A stretch of DNA of 64,000 nucleotides from Lachnospiraceae bacterium P6B14 (GTDB lineage Bacteria; Bacillota; Clostridia; Lachnospirales; Lachnospiraceae): assembly GCA_000687695.1 (NCBI GenBank), contig JHWZ01000002.1, positions 62,001 to 126,000 on the forward strand, given 5' to 3'. Made by a program: the position numbers and the translations under genes. Positions 14,940 through 22,835 of the stretch are shown here, piece by piece; the first letter of the stretch is position 1, and every line of letters starts with the position of its first letter. Under the pieces are notes generated by a model. The model saw only the letters and a program-made list of their open reading frames with translations. It did no database searches and was not told the origin of the DNA.

Positions 14940-15863
14940 TCACGTTTTATTTGAAAGTTGTTTGTTGTATTCGAGTATATGATTTTCGAGGTCAACAGCC
15001 TCCGGCGACATGCCGACTTTGTTTATATACAGCGATATCTCACGTATAGGGATGCCCACGTCGACATTTATCCGAAAAATACTTCCACGCTCGATGGCAG
15101 GTCTGACGTACTCCTCGGCGATGCATGCGATCCCCATGTCGTTCTCGACAAATGCCAGCGCCTGTCGCATGGTGGAAGCCTCGATGTTCGGCTGAAGAAT
15201 GGCACCGTGAGAGGCAAACAGTCTGTCGTGGATAGAGAAGCTCTCAGAGTCACGCTGCAGCGTGATAACGGGATAGGATGTGAGATCCTTTAGGGACACT
15301 GTCCGTCCGTAAAGCTCGTCTCGGAATGCATTCCCTGCGATGGGGATTTCGGAGAAGGTGTATAGGATGTGCGCTCTGAGGATGGGTTCTGAGAAGTTGG
15401 TTGTGGTGATGATCGCGAGGTTGACCGATCCGTCGATCACACCTTTGATCAGGTTCGGAGTCGAATCGTTCAGGATCCTTATATTTACATCTTTATTTGA
15501 ACGAGTAAAATCTTTGAGCGGAGGAAGGATCCTGTTTCTGGTCACGACATCGGTGATACCGATCGAAATGCCGAGAGATATGGTCCCCTTTCTGCCACTC
15601 ACAATAGTTCTTAGGTTGTCCTCTGCGAGACGGATATGCTTGTGAGCCTCAGAGACATGTTCGTAGAGGAGCTGCCCCTGATTTGTCAGTCTCACACCGC
15701 GGTGCGAACGGTCAAAAAGCTTGCAACCAAGCTCGCTCTCGAGATTGTTTATGGCTCGCGCTATGTTGGGCTGTGAGTTCAAAAGAACCTTTGCAGCCTG
15801 GTTGAAGCTCTGGTAGCGTGCTACATAATAGAATATCTTATAGTATTCGTATGAGATAGACAT
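14940..15863 (-). CDS. LysR-family transcriptional regulator
   Basis: 307 residues. The N-terminal winged helix (YKIFYYVARYQSFNQAAKVL, then SQPNIARAINNLESELG and LFDRSHRGVRLTNQG) is a textbook LysR DNA-binding domain, followed by a substrate-binding-protein-like co-inducer domain from about residue 90. AGGAGG precedes the ATG. A perfect 21-base palindrome lies at its own promoter, consistent with autoregulation. Nothing adjacent identifies the ligand or other targets. Confidence 0.92.
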   Translation of the reverse strand: MSISYEYYKIFYYVARYQSFNQAAKVLLNSQPNIARAINNLESELGCKLFDRSHRGVRLTNQGQLLYEHVSEAHKHIRLAEDNLRTIVSGRKGTISLGISIGITDVVTRNRILPPLKDFTRSNKDVNIRILNDSTPNLIKGVIDGSVNLAIITTTNFSEPILRAHILYTFSEIPIAGNAFRDELYGRTVSLKDLTSYPVITLQRDSESFSIHDRLFASHGAILQPNIEASTMRQALAFVENDMGIACIAEEYVRPAIERGSIFRINVDVGIPIREISLYINKVGMSPEAVDLENHILEYNKQLSNKT

Positions 15864-15914
15864 GGAAACCTCCTTGTTTTCAAAAAATGACCCGACTCAG
15901 GATCTCATGGACAA

Positions 15915-15935
15915 GTTATATCATTATGATATAAC
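15915..15935. promoter_or_regulatory. 21-base palindrome, probable LysR operator
   Basis: GTTATATCAT, central T, ATGATATAAC: perfect arms directly downstream of the minus-strand -10 box, that is over the transcription start. It includes a T-N11-A core (ATATCATTATGATAT), the LysR box pattern. Confidence 0.7.
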
Positions 15936-15964
15936 ATTGTATCATATTAAGTCTTTTTTTTCAA
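15936..15964 (-). promoter_or_regulatory. promoter of the LysR gene
   Basis: Minus strand TTGAAA (15959-15964), 17-base spacer, TACAAT (15936-15941), abutting the palindrome. Confidence 0.75.
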
Positions 15965-15989
15965 CTCGTTTTATTATATAATTCGAATA

Positions 15990-16120
15990 TAGATATACGG
16001 GGTTTCCGTATTATCGGAGACGCATAAAGCGTTTCTTGAAAAAAGCCAGGGCGGGTGAGAACCTGCTCTCCCCTTCAATATAATAGAGGTCCCTACACAC
16101 CAGGGGCCTCTATTCTTTTT
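15990..16120 (+). ncRNA. possible free-standing structured RNA
   Basis: No reading frame here. In series: hairpin ATACGG/CCGTAT (about 15994-16010), hairpin GAGACGC/GCGTTTC around ATAAA (about 16017-16035), a GC-rich segment with CAGG/CCTG pairing (about 16047-16065), then a strong terminator (16082-16120). A TATAAT lies at 15977-15982 but with no good -35. The downstream gene has its own promoter, so this would be an independent RNA. I match it to no known family (6S, riboswitches, SRP considered). Confidence 0.35.
16082..16120 (+). terminator. strong intrinsic terminator ahead of the DHH gene
   Basis: AATAGAGGTCCCT (16082-16094), loop ACACACC, AGGGGCCTCTATT (16102-16114) with one G-T pair, then CTTTTT. 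No coding gene precedes it on this strand, hence the RNA call. Confidence 0.88.
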
Positions 16121-16144
16121 GTGTAAGCTTTTGGCAAAAAATTA

Positions 16145-16173
16145 TATACAAGACGCTCGAAATAGTGTATAAT
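16145..16173 (+). promoter_or_regulatory. promoter of the DHH phosphoesterase gene
   Basis: TATACA (16145-16150), 17-base spacer, TATAAT (16168-16173). The -35 box matches only four of six positions. Confidence 0.5.
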
Positions 16174-16212
16174 TAGAAAGGTTATGTTGACCTGAAAGGG
16201 GAGGAGGCCAAG

Positions 16213-17721
16213 GTGGCATTTTTATCAAATTATACAGACTATAAGAAGATATGTATTCAGTGTCATGACAATCCCGACGCGGATGCGCTCGCTTCGGGAC
16301 TTGCTCTGTACAGGTTCTATGAGAGTAAAAATGTGTCAGTCAGGTTTATCTATGGCGGTGCCAGGCAGATCACCAAGCCAAACCTGCGTATGATGGTGGA
16401 CGAGCTCGAAATCCCAGTGGAGTATGAGGATGGCGAGATAGACTGTGATCTGCTGATAACGACGGACTGCAGGTACGGTGAGAGCAACGTGTCGCATTTT
16501 GATGCGCCGAAGGTGGTCGTCATCGATCATCACCAGAGTGATGAAACTCAGGACGAGGATATTCTTATCAGAAGCAACCTCGCTTCCTGTTCGACCATAG
16601 TTTGGGATCTGCTCTTGAAGGAAGGGTATGACGTTAACGCGGATGAGAAGCTGGCGACAGCGCTTTACTACGGATTATATACCGACTCGAGTGCGTTTGA
16701 GGAGTTGTATCACCCGATGGACAGGGATATGAGAGACCTGCTCGAAAGAGATGAAAAGCTTATTTTCAGGCTTATCAATACGAATCTGTCCGTAGATGAG
16801 ATGGGTGTGGCGAGCCGTGCTCTCGTGGGACAGAGGATGTCCGAGAAGTATCGTTATTCTGTTATAGAGGCGGAGGAGTGCGATCCGAACATACTCGGAA
16901 TCATCAGTGATTTCGTTATTCAGGTAGATCGCATAGATACATGTATCGCGTTTAACCCGAATCAGGGTGGCTTCAAGCTGTCTGTCCGAAGCTGTGTGAA
17001 TCTTACCAAGGCAAACGAGCTCGCGGAGTTCGTATGCAAGGGTCTGGGAGGTGGCGGAGGCCATATCAATAAGGCGGGAGGATTCATCTCCGCATCCGCC
17101 TTCGAAAAATCTCACGGCACAAAAAAGATGGCTGACTACCTGAGCGAGAAGCTCGATGAGTATCATGAGGCGTATGAGATCATCAGAGCAGAGGAGTATG
17201 ATATCGACATCTCTGACATGGATATGTATATGAAGAAGTCATTCAGCATCGGTTATGTTGAGGCGTCTGAGATCGTTTCGCCGGGTGCATCCATTCTTAT
17301 TCGTACCCTGGAGGGTGACGTAGAGAGAAAGGTCACTGACGATCTGTATCTGATGATAGGTATCGAAGGTGAGGTTTATCCGATCCTGAAAAGCAAGTTT
17401 TTGTCGAGCTACATACCTACCGACGACGAATCGGACATAACGTTTGAGTACGAGCCGACCGTCAGGGACATCGTATACGGAGACGTCTACAAGCTCGTTG
17501 ACCACATGAAACTCTGCGTCGCGACGGGAGAGACATGCATATATGCGAAAAAGCTCACGAAACAGGTAAAGGTATTCACCTCCTGGGATAAGGACAGGTA
17601 TTATCGTGGAGAGGTAGGAGACTATCTGGCTGTCAGAGAGGATGATCTGCATGATATCTACGTGATCCGCGGGAAGATTTTTGATAAAACATATGAACCG
17701 TATTCAGGTTCTGAAGAATAA
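16213..17721 (+). CDS. DHH/DHHA1 phosphoesterase (NrnA-like)
   Basis: 502 residues. The N-terminal DHH domain has HDNPDADA (residues 17-24), TTDCR near 85 and the signature VVIDHH near 102; the DHHA1 domain ends with GGGGGHINKAGG near 280. NrnA relatives degrade nanoRNA or dephosphorylate pAp, others split cyclic dinucleotides. The C-terminal 180 residues beyond DHHA1 are an addition not found in standard NrnA (about 310-340 residues) and I do not recognise them. GTG start after GGGGAGGAGG. Confidence 0.85.
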   Translation: MAFLSNYTDYKKICIQCHDNPDADALASGLALYRFYESKNVSVRFIYGGARQITKPNLRMMVDELEIPVEYEDGEIDCDLLITTDCRYGESNVSHFDAPKVVVIDHHQSDETQDEDILIRSNLASCSTIVWDLLLKEGYDVNADEKLATALYYGLYTDSSAFEELYHPMDRDMRDLLERDEKLIFRLINTNLSVDEMGVASRALVGQRMSEKYRYSVIEAEECDPNILGIISDFVIQVDRIDTCIAFNPNQGGFKLSVRSCVNLTKANELAEFVCKGLGGGGGHINKAGGFISASAFEKSHGTKKMADYLSEKLDEYHEAYEIIRAEEYDIDISDMDMYMKKSFSIGYVEASEIVSPGASILIRTLEGDVERKVTDDLYLMIGIEGEVYPILKSKFLSSYIPTDDESDITFEYEPTVRDIVYGDVYKLVDHMKLCVATGETCIYAKKLTKQVKVFTSWDKDRYYRGEVGDYLAVREDDLHDIYVIRGKIFDKTYEPYSGSEE

Positions 17722-17752
17722 ATTAAATGCAACTTTAGGGAGATTATGAAAA

Positions 17753-19156
17753 ATGGAAACTTTTGAGATTATCTTGTCAACTATCGATGATTGGGTATGG
17801 GGACCGGTGATGCTGGTGCTCCTGATGGGAACGGGAATATTTCTTACGTTCCGCACGAGATTTCTGGGATGGAGAAACCTCGGCTATGCGCTTAAGAGCG
17901 GACTTGGTAAGCAGGCCAGAACCAAGAGCGGAAAAGGAGATATATCTCCGTTCTCGGCACTGACTACGGCTCTTGCGGCTACGATCGGTACCGGAAACAT
18001 CGTCGGCGTGGCTACCGCGATGGTTGCCGGAGGACCGGGAGCGCTCGTATGGATGTGGCTTTCCGCGTTCTTTGGCCTGACATCAAAGTTTTCCGAGTGT
18101 ATGCTCGCCATCAAATACCGTGAGGTAAATGAGCAGGGAGAGATGAGCGGCGGCCCGATGTATACCATGAAAAACGCTTTCAAGCACAAGCGTTTCGGTG
18201 CGATACTCGGTTTCCTGTTTGCATTGTTTGCGGTGATCGCTTCATTTGGAATCGGTGACCTGACACAGGCCAACTCGATCACGGAGGCGCTTAACAATAC
18301 ATTCGATATCCCTCAGTGGATCTCAGGTATCATCATCACGGTGCTGGCATTGGTCATCATTGTGGGCGGTATCAAAACGATCTCAAAGGTGTCTCAGGTC
18401 GTGGTTCCTCTCATGGCTGTATTCTACATCATTGCCGGACTGATCGTGATCATCATCAACTATAAAAATGTTCCCGACGGCTGCGTGATGATTTTCAAGA
18501 GCGCGTTTTCGCTGGAGGCAGCGGGCGGTGCCGGGCTTGGTATTTTTGCATCGTCTATGATGCAGGCCATGCGATACGGTGTTGCCAGGGGCGTGTTCTC
18601 AAATGAGGCCGGTATGGGGTCTGCAGCGATCACGGCAGCGGCAGCATCCACCAATAACCATGTACATCAGGGTTACATCAATATGACAGGTACATTCTGG
18701 GATACCATCGTGGTTTGCACGATCACGGGACTCTGTATCGCGAGCTCGGGAGTGGTCGGACTCACTGATGCAGCCGGAAACGCAGTGACCGGTTCGGCAT
18801 TGACGATAGCCGCGTTTGAGTCGGCGCTGGGACCTGTGGGCGGATGGTTAGTCACCATAGGAATTGCGCTTTTTGCCTTTTCGACGATCCTCGGATGGGA
18901 GTATCATGGAGAGAAGGCCTTTGAGTATATATTAAAGAGTCACAAGTATAATATGATATATCGCGTTTTCTTCTCGCTGATAGTATACGTCGGCGCTACG
19001 ACAACGCTTACGATAGTTTGGAACTTCTCAGACATAGCGAATGCCCTTATGGCTATACCGAACCTGATCTGCTTGTTGATCCTCAGCAAGGAGATCGCGG
19101 ATGATATGAAGGAATTCCAGCCGACTATAAAGGAAAAGAAACACAAGAAGGCGTAA
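17753..19156 (+). CDS. AGCS-family sodium:alanine/glycine symporter
   Basis: 467 residues, about ten membrane helices, sodium-coupled uptake of alanine or glycine. Family signatures: FRTRFLGWRNLGYAL, the segment ALTTALAATIGTGNIVGVA (sodium/substrate binding), GGPMYTM, and VFSNEAGMGSAAITAAAA. Start ATG 31 bases after the DHH gene; AGGGAG lies upstream. Position after the phosphoesterase suggests one transcript but no functional link is evident. Confidence 0.94.
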   Translation: METFEIILSTIDDWVWGPVMLVLLMGTGIFLTFRTRFLGWRNLGYALKSGLGKQARTKSGKGDISPFSALTTALAATIGTGNIVGVATAMVAGGPGALVWMWLSAFFGLTSKFSECMLAIKYREVNEQGEMSGGPMYTMKNAFKHKRFGAILGFLFALFAVIASFGIGDLTQANSITEALNNTFDIPQWISGIIITVLALVIIVGGIKTISKVSQVVVPLMAVFYIIAGLIVIIINYKNVPDGCVMIFKSAFSLEAAGGAGLGIFASSMMQAMRYGVARGVFSNEAGMGSAAITAAAASTNNHVHQGYINMTGTFWDTIVVCTITGLCIASSGVVGLTDAAGNAVTGSALTIAAFESALGPVGGWLVTIGIALFAFSTILGWEYHGEKAFEYILKSHKYNMIYRVFFSLIVYVGATTTLTIVWNFSDIANALMAIPNLICLLILSKEIADDMKEFQPTIKEKKHKKA

Positions 19157-19167
19157 ACAGGCATGGA

Positions 19168-19833
19168 TTGGAGTATTGGAGGCTTATGCAGATTTTGACA
19201 CGTGGCGGTTCAGCTGAATATGTGGAAAAGAGATCTCGCTTTATCGCGACGCTTATTCCCGTGTCAAGTGAGGCGGAGGCTACGGAGCATATAGAAGCGC
19301 TCCGTAAAAAATACTACGATGCCAGGCACAACTGTTATGCCTATATCGTCTTTTCGGATAACAAAAAGGATATCATCGAGAGGAGTTCGGATGATGGTGA
19401 ACCATCGGGCACGGCAGGCCGTCCGATGCTCGATATTTTGTCAGGAAATCAAATCAGAAATATATTGGCGGTTGTGACCAGGTACTTCGGAGGAACATTG
19501 CTCGGATCGGGTGGCCTGGTGAGAGCTTACTCAACCGCCGTGAAGGACGCTCTTGACAATTCTGATTTAACCACGGTTTCTCGCGGCGAACGCCTTGTGG
19601 TAAAACTGGATTATACAAACCTTGGCAGTTTGCAGTACAAGATGCGGGAATGCCGAGTTTCCGAGTTGTCAGGCGACTATGGGAATTGTGTGACACTCGA
19701 TTTGGTCATACCTGAGGAAGAAGTCGGAAAGTTTAAAAAGGAATTGACGCAACTCTTCGCTGGGAAGGAAAATGTTGAAGATTTGGGTACGGTCACTTAT
19801 GGTGATTCAGGTGGCGAAGTATTCCTACTATAA
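19168..19833 (+). CDS. yigZ: YigZ/IMPACT family protein (UPF0029)
   Basis: 221 residues of the widely conserved YigZ family, with an N-terminal UPF0029 domain (VEKRSRFIATLIPV, then ARHNCYAYIV, DDGEPSGTAGRPML and VTRYFGGTLLGSGGLVRAYS) and a C-terminal DUF1949 domain. A link to translation or nucleic-acid binding is proposed for the family. The start is uncertain: TTG 19168 gives the usual length; ATG 19186 sits only three bases after GGAGG. Confidence 0.9.
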   Translation: MEYWRLMQILTRGGSAEYVEKRSRFIATLIPVSSEAEATEHIEALRKKYYDARHNCYAYIVFSDNKKDIIERSSDDGEPSGTAGRPMLDILSGNQIRNILAVVTRYFGGTLLGSGGLVRAYSTAVKDALDNSDLTTVSRGERLVVKLDYTNLGSLQYKMRECRVSELSGDYGNCVTLDLVIPEEEVGKFKKELTQLFAGKENVEDLGTVTYGDSGGEVFLL

Positions 19834-19947
19834 ATGTAGAACGACAGAAAATCAGGGTGATAATTTCGTAGTTTGATGAGTTTTGTGTGAATGGGAATTC
19901 TGTGATTTTTTTGGAACGTATTTAATTTTTGGATGGAGAGAGTGTAA

Positions 19948-21291
19948 ATGGATCTGCTTGATTATCTGGGTGAACAGAATAAGGAAAAAGAGTCCCCGCT
20001 TGCATCGAGACTCCGTCCGAGAACTCTGGATGAGGTAGTGGGCCAAGAGCATATCATCGGTAAGGATAAGATGCTCTATCGCGCTATAAAGGCAGACAAG
20101 CTTAGTTCCGTAATCTTTTACGGACCGCCGGGAACCGGAAAGACTACGCTGGCCAGAGTGATAGCTAATACGACCAGCGCAAAGTTCTGTCAGATAAACG
20201 CGACATCGGCAGGAAAAAAGGATATGGAAGCTGTAGTCGAGCAGGCGAAGCAGAATATAGCGGCATATCAGCAGAAGACAATCCTTTTTATAGACGAGAT
20301 ACATCGATTTAACAAGGGGCAACAGGATTATCTGCTTCCGTTCGTGGAGGACGGGACGGTGGTGCTCATCGGAGCGACTACAGAGAACCCTTACTTCGAG
20401 GTGAACGGGGCTCTGATTTCCAGGTCGATCATATTCGAATTGAAGCCCTTATCGGACGAAAATATCAAATCCATAATTAAGAAAGCGATTGAAGACGACG
20501 AGCGTGGGCTAGGAAGTTTTCGTGCGATCATAGATGATGATGCCTTAGAATTCTTGGCAGATGTTTCAGGAGGAGATGCACGTACTGCACTAAATGCTAT
20601 CGAGCTCGGAGTGCTTACGACTGACAGGTCTGATGATGATAAGATCCACATCACAATAGAGGTCGCACAGGAGTGCATACAGAAAAGAAAGGTCTCATAT
20701 GACAAGACCGGGGACAATCACTACGACACTATCTCTGCTTTTATAAAGAGTATGAGAGGATCAGATCCGGATGCCGCGGTTTACTATCTGGCAAGGATGC
20801 TGGAAGCGGGAGAGGATATCACCTTTATTGCCCGTCGAATTATGATCTGTGCGTCCGAGGATGTGGGTATGGCCGATCCGATGGCGATAGTTGTAGCGTC
20901 TGCCGCGGCAAATATCGTTGAGAGAGTAGGACTACCTGAGGCAAGGATACCTCTTTCCGAGGCTGCGGTCTATGTGGCGACAGCGCCGAAGAGCAACGCT
21001 TCATATCTTGCGATAGATGCTGCCATATCATATGTCAGGAATCATCCCGGCTATGCGATACCGCCTTACCTTCAGGATTCACACTATGGTGGAGCTGCCA
21101 AACTCGGAAGAGGGATCGGTTACAAGTACGCTCATGATTTCCCGGGACACTATGTGGATCAGCAGTATCTGCCTGATGAAGTGAAGGATGAGCATTTCTT
21201 CACTCCGGGAGAAAACGGATATGAGAAAAAAATCAGAGAATACTTTGACAAGATAGATGCAAAACACTACAAGGATCTGGACCCGTCGTGA
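19948..21291 (+). CDS. rarA: replication-associated recombination protein A
   Basis: 447 residues of the RarA/MgsA (WHIP) AAA+ ATPases that act at stalled replication forks and bind SSB and DNA ends. PLASRLRPRTLDEVVGQEHI, Walker A GPPGTGKT (about 62-69), Walker B FIDEIH (about 112-117), sensor SGGDARTALN, then the C-terminal tetramerisation domain (HYDTISAFIKSMRGSDPDAA, ending in YLPDEV). AAGAGTG-type site is weak but a GGAGAGAG run precedes ATG. Confidence 0.95.
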   Translation: MDLLDYLGEQNKEKESPLASRLRPRTLDEVVGQEHIIGKDKMLYRAIKADKLSSVIFYGPPGTGKTTLARVIANTTSAKFCQINATSAGKKDMEAVVEQAKQNIAAYQQKTILFIDEIHRFNKGQQDYLLPFVEDGTVVLIGATTENPYFEVNGALISRSIIFELKPLSDENIKSIIKKAIEDDERGLGSFRAIIDDDALEFLADVSGGDARTALNAIELGVLTTDRSDDDKIHITIEVAQECIQKRKVSYDKTGDNHYDTISAFIKSMRGSDPDAAVYYLARMLEAGEDITFIARRIMICASEDVGMADPMAIVVASAAANIVERVGLPEARIPLSEAAVYVATAPKSNASYLAIDAAISYVRNHPGYAIPPYLQDSHYGGAAKLGRGIGYKYAHDFPGHYVDQQYLPDEVKDEHFFTPGENGYEKKIREYFDKIDAKHYKDLDPS

Positions 21292-21315
21292 TATGATGGG
21301 ATGGAGGAAACAAAA

Positions 21316-21684
21316 ATGGATGAAGAAATCATGGAAGAGGGTATCAAAAAAACAGAGACCGAAGGACATGACGAGGGTGTAACAGATGGTGGCATAGAGG
21401 GGGTAAAAACCACAGAAAGTCAAAACGAGAATAAAGAAAACGCTGAAATTCCGACAATTAAACGACCGGTGTCTCACCGCGTATTTGCTTGGATAGTGAT
21501 CGTTTTGCTGGTTGCGATGTATGTGATAACTTTGATCGCTGCTATTTCGGGCTCGGGATCGACATCTCAACTCTTTATGATGAGCCTCGGATCCACTGTT
21601 GTGCTCCCGGGAGTGCTCTGGTTACATATCAGATTATGGAAGCATTCGGTCGAAAAAACTCTTGACAAGCACAAATCTATGTGA
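21316..21684 (+). CDS. small two-helix membrane protein
   Basis: 122 residues. An acidic, Glu/Lys/Thr-rich N-terminal half (cytosolic, low complexity), then two hydrophobic helices (about residues 55-78 and 85-104) and a basic tail. I do not recognise a family. ATG 21316 follows GGAGG by eight bases; ATG 21301 is the weaker option. It starts 24 bases after rarA and its end overlaps the tRNA-Pro promoter. Confidence 0.65.
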   Translation: MDEEIMEEGIKKTETEGHDEGVTDGGIEGVKTTESQNENKENAEIPTIKRPVSHRVFAWIVIVLLVAMYVITLIAAISGSGSTSQLFMMSLGSTVVLPGVLWLHIRLWKHSVEKTLDKHKSM

Positions 21685-21690
21685 TACTAT
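21662..21690 (+). promoter_or_regulatory. promoter of tRNA-Pro
   Basis: TTGACA (21662-21667), 17-base spacer, TACTAT (21685-21690); start of the tRNA 29 bases on. Confidence 0.8.
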
Positions 21691-21718
21691 ACTGATTGCT
21701 CCGAAAAATCGGGCGATT

Positions 21719-21792
21719 CGAGGTGTGGCTAAGTTTGGTATAGCGCCGCGTTCGGGACGCAGAGGTCGCAGGTTCAAATCCTGTCACCTCGA
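21719..21792 (+). tRNA. tRNA-Pro (anticodon CGG)
   Basis: 74 bases. Acceptor CGAGGTG/CACCTCG with A discriminator, D-arm with TTTGGTA, anticodon stem CCGCG/CGCAG (one C-A mismatch) around TTCGGGA (anticodon CGG, reads CCG), T-arm GCAGG TTCAAAT CCTGT. No CCA is encoded. Its 3' end is the left boundary of the conjugative element. Confidence 0.93.
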
Positions 21793-21808
21793 CGACGAGA
21801 AAACAACG

Positions 21809-21838
21809 AAAACTCCGCATATTGCGGAGTTTTCTTTT
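21809..21838 (+). terminator. terminator of tRNA-Pro
   Basis: AAAACTCCGCA, loop TAT, TGCGGAGTTTT, then CTTTTT; perfect 11-base stem. Confidence 0.92.
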
Positions 21839-21864
21839 TGCTTAGATAGGTGGAGAATCAGAGA

Positions 21865-21887
21865 TTTTACACCAATTTTTACACCAA
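21865..21887. repeat. two direct copies of TTTTACACCAA at the element's left end
   Basis: Copies at 21865-21875 and 21877-21887. On the minus strand they read, in one open frame entering from beneath the excisionase gene, as VGVKIGVKS. That resembles the C-terminal tail of some tyrosine integrases, so this may be the last piece of a lost integrase or part of the attachment site. Both are inference. Confidence 0.4.
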
Positions 21888-21908
21888 CCAGAACGGTTTC
21901 AGATTTTT

Positions 21909-22163
21909 TTAGAGCTCTTTTTTGTGGAAATATGTAGATCCATAATTTGACTTCAGCCACTTCTCCAAACCATCTCTATGGATGAAATATCTTCTTCCGA
22001 TTCTCATATAAGGAAATCCTTTGATCCGGCACAGGTGAGTCCGAACATATTCTTCGTTACAGCCAAAGAACTCGGCAGTCTCATTGACGGACATCATGTC
22101 TCCCATACTATCCAGAGATGGTTGACCATTATTGATTAAATCGAGATTTATCACATTAATCAC
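21909..22163 (-). CDS. excisionase-like small DNA-binding protein
   Basis: 84 residues with a MerR/Xis-type winged helix (HTH_17 pattern): SVNETAEFFGCNEEYVRTHL, then RIGRRYFIHRDGLEKWL. Such proteins bend DNA at attachment sites or regulate integrase. The ATG overlaps the end of the upstream MazF-like gene by eight bases; an internal ATG (MSVNETAEF) is possible. It is the last intact gene before tRNA-Pro; an integrase would be expected next but is missing. Confidence 0.72.
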   Translation of the reverse strand: MINVINLDLINNGQPSLDSMGDMMSVNETAEFFGCNEEYVRTHLCRIKGFPYMRIGRRYFIHRDGLEKWLKSNYGSTYFHKKEL

Positions 22164-22524
22164 CTGCCTCTCTTATCAATGCCTCTTTGATTTTGTCTCG
22201 AAGATCCTTATTATCTACAAACCCGATGACGGACTTGACTCTGTGACGATCTGTCTTTTGGATATTCTCAGGATTAAGATATTGAGTGCGACGCAGTTCG
22301 GCGCAATCCTTTTTTGTTATCTGTATGTCTTCGGCGTTGCTATGTCTGGTTGGTGTCCGGAAGATCGGTATGACGAGTAGTGTTTGATCCCGGTTTGAGA
22401 TTCCGTCTCTCCCAGTGATATATGCAAGTCTTCTTCCGTCCGTTCTGGCTCGGCTGGTGCTTTTGCCGAAATCTATCAAGACGATATCTCCGTTGTGTAA
22501 GACTGTGTATTTTGTTGTTTTCAT
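22156..22524 (-). CDS. MazF/PemK-like protein
   Basis: 122 residues. The N-terminal HNGDIVLIDFG, followed by GRRLAYITGRDG and TLLVIPIFR, matches the start of the PemK/MazF fold (usual GDI-x-x-V-x-F-G, then RP-x-x-V, then V-x-P-I/L-T). The usual arginine-proline and threonine positions are only partly kept, so ribonuclease activity is uncertain. Start ATG 22524 follows AGGAGGT by six bases. The upstream partner is a 61-residue protein that does not look like a MazE antitoxin. Proteins of this kind recur next to excisionase genes in Firmicute elements. Confidence 0.62.
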   Translation of the reverse strand: MKTTKYTVLHNGDIVLIDFGKSTSRARTDGRRLAYITGRDGISNRDQTLLVIPIFRTPTRHSNAEDIQITKKDCAELRRTQYLNPENIQKTDRHRVKSVIGFVDNKDLRDKIKEALIREAGD

Positions 22525-22535
22525 GGTAAAACCTC

Positions 22536-22721
22536 CTATGGCAGCATAAATCCGCGGTTTATTAGGTGTTCCTGAACTCTTTGTGCCTCTCTGTGGCAAA
22601 TCTTGTTTGTTGTGTATGCAGTGTGATTCATCGCGTAGAGGGCATATTTCGGAAAAACTTGTTTGACTTCTGCTACGATGATATCCGGCGACACTAGCGC
22701 CTTGCTTAAGTCGATATTCAT
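22536..22721 (-). CDS. 61-residue protein of unknown function
   Basis: Begins MNIDLSKALVSPDIIVAEVKQ; mixed alpha-helical composition with several His and Tyr residues (ALYAMNHTAYTTNKICHRE). No domain recognised. GGAGGTGAGC lies upstream of the ATG, and the stop is 11 bases before the MazF-like start, so both are probably coupled. It could be the antitoxin partner by position only. Confidence 0.6.
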   Translation of the reverse strand: MNIDLSKALVSPDIIVAEVKQVFPKYALYAMNHTAYTTNKICHREAQRVQEHLINRGFMLP

Positions 22722-22779
22722 ATGCTCACCTCCTCGACTGTGTTTGTTTACTCAACTGTATCAAACGGAACCCGATGAA

Positions 22780-22798
22780 ATTCTCATGTCGTGAGAAT
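22780..22798. promoter_or_regulatory. palindrome upstream of the small operon, probable operator
   Basis: ATTCTCA, TGTCG, TGAGAAT. An ATTCTCA half-site recurs at 23322-23328 near the start of the regulator leader. Both could be targets of the adjacent XRE repressor. Confidence 0.5.
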
Positions 22799-22835
22799 GG
22801 CTCATTGAGACCATCCTCACAACAAAAATGGTAAA

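Noticed and set aside
16017-16081. 6S RNA, c-di-GMP riboswitch, ZTP or preQ1 riboswitch
   Set aside because: Consensus cores are absent; the segment has only a generic set of hairpins before a terminator.
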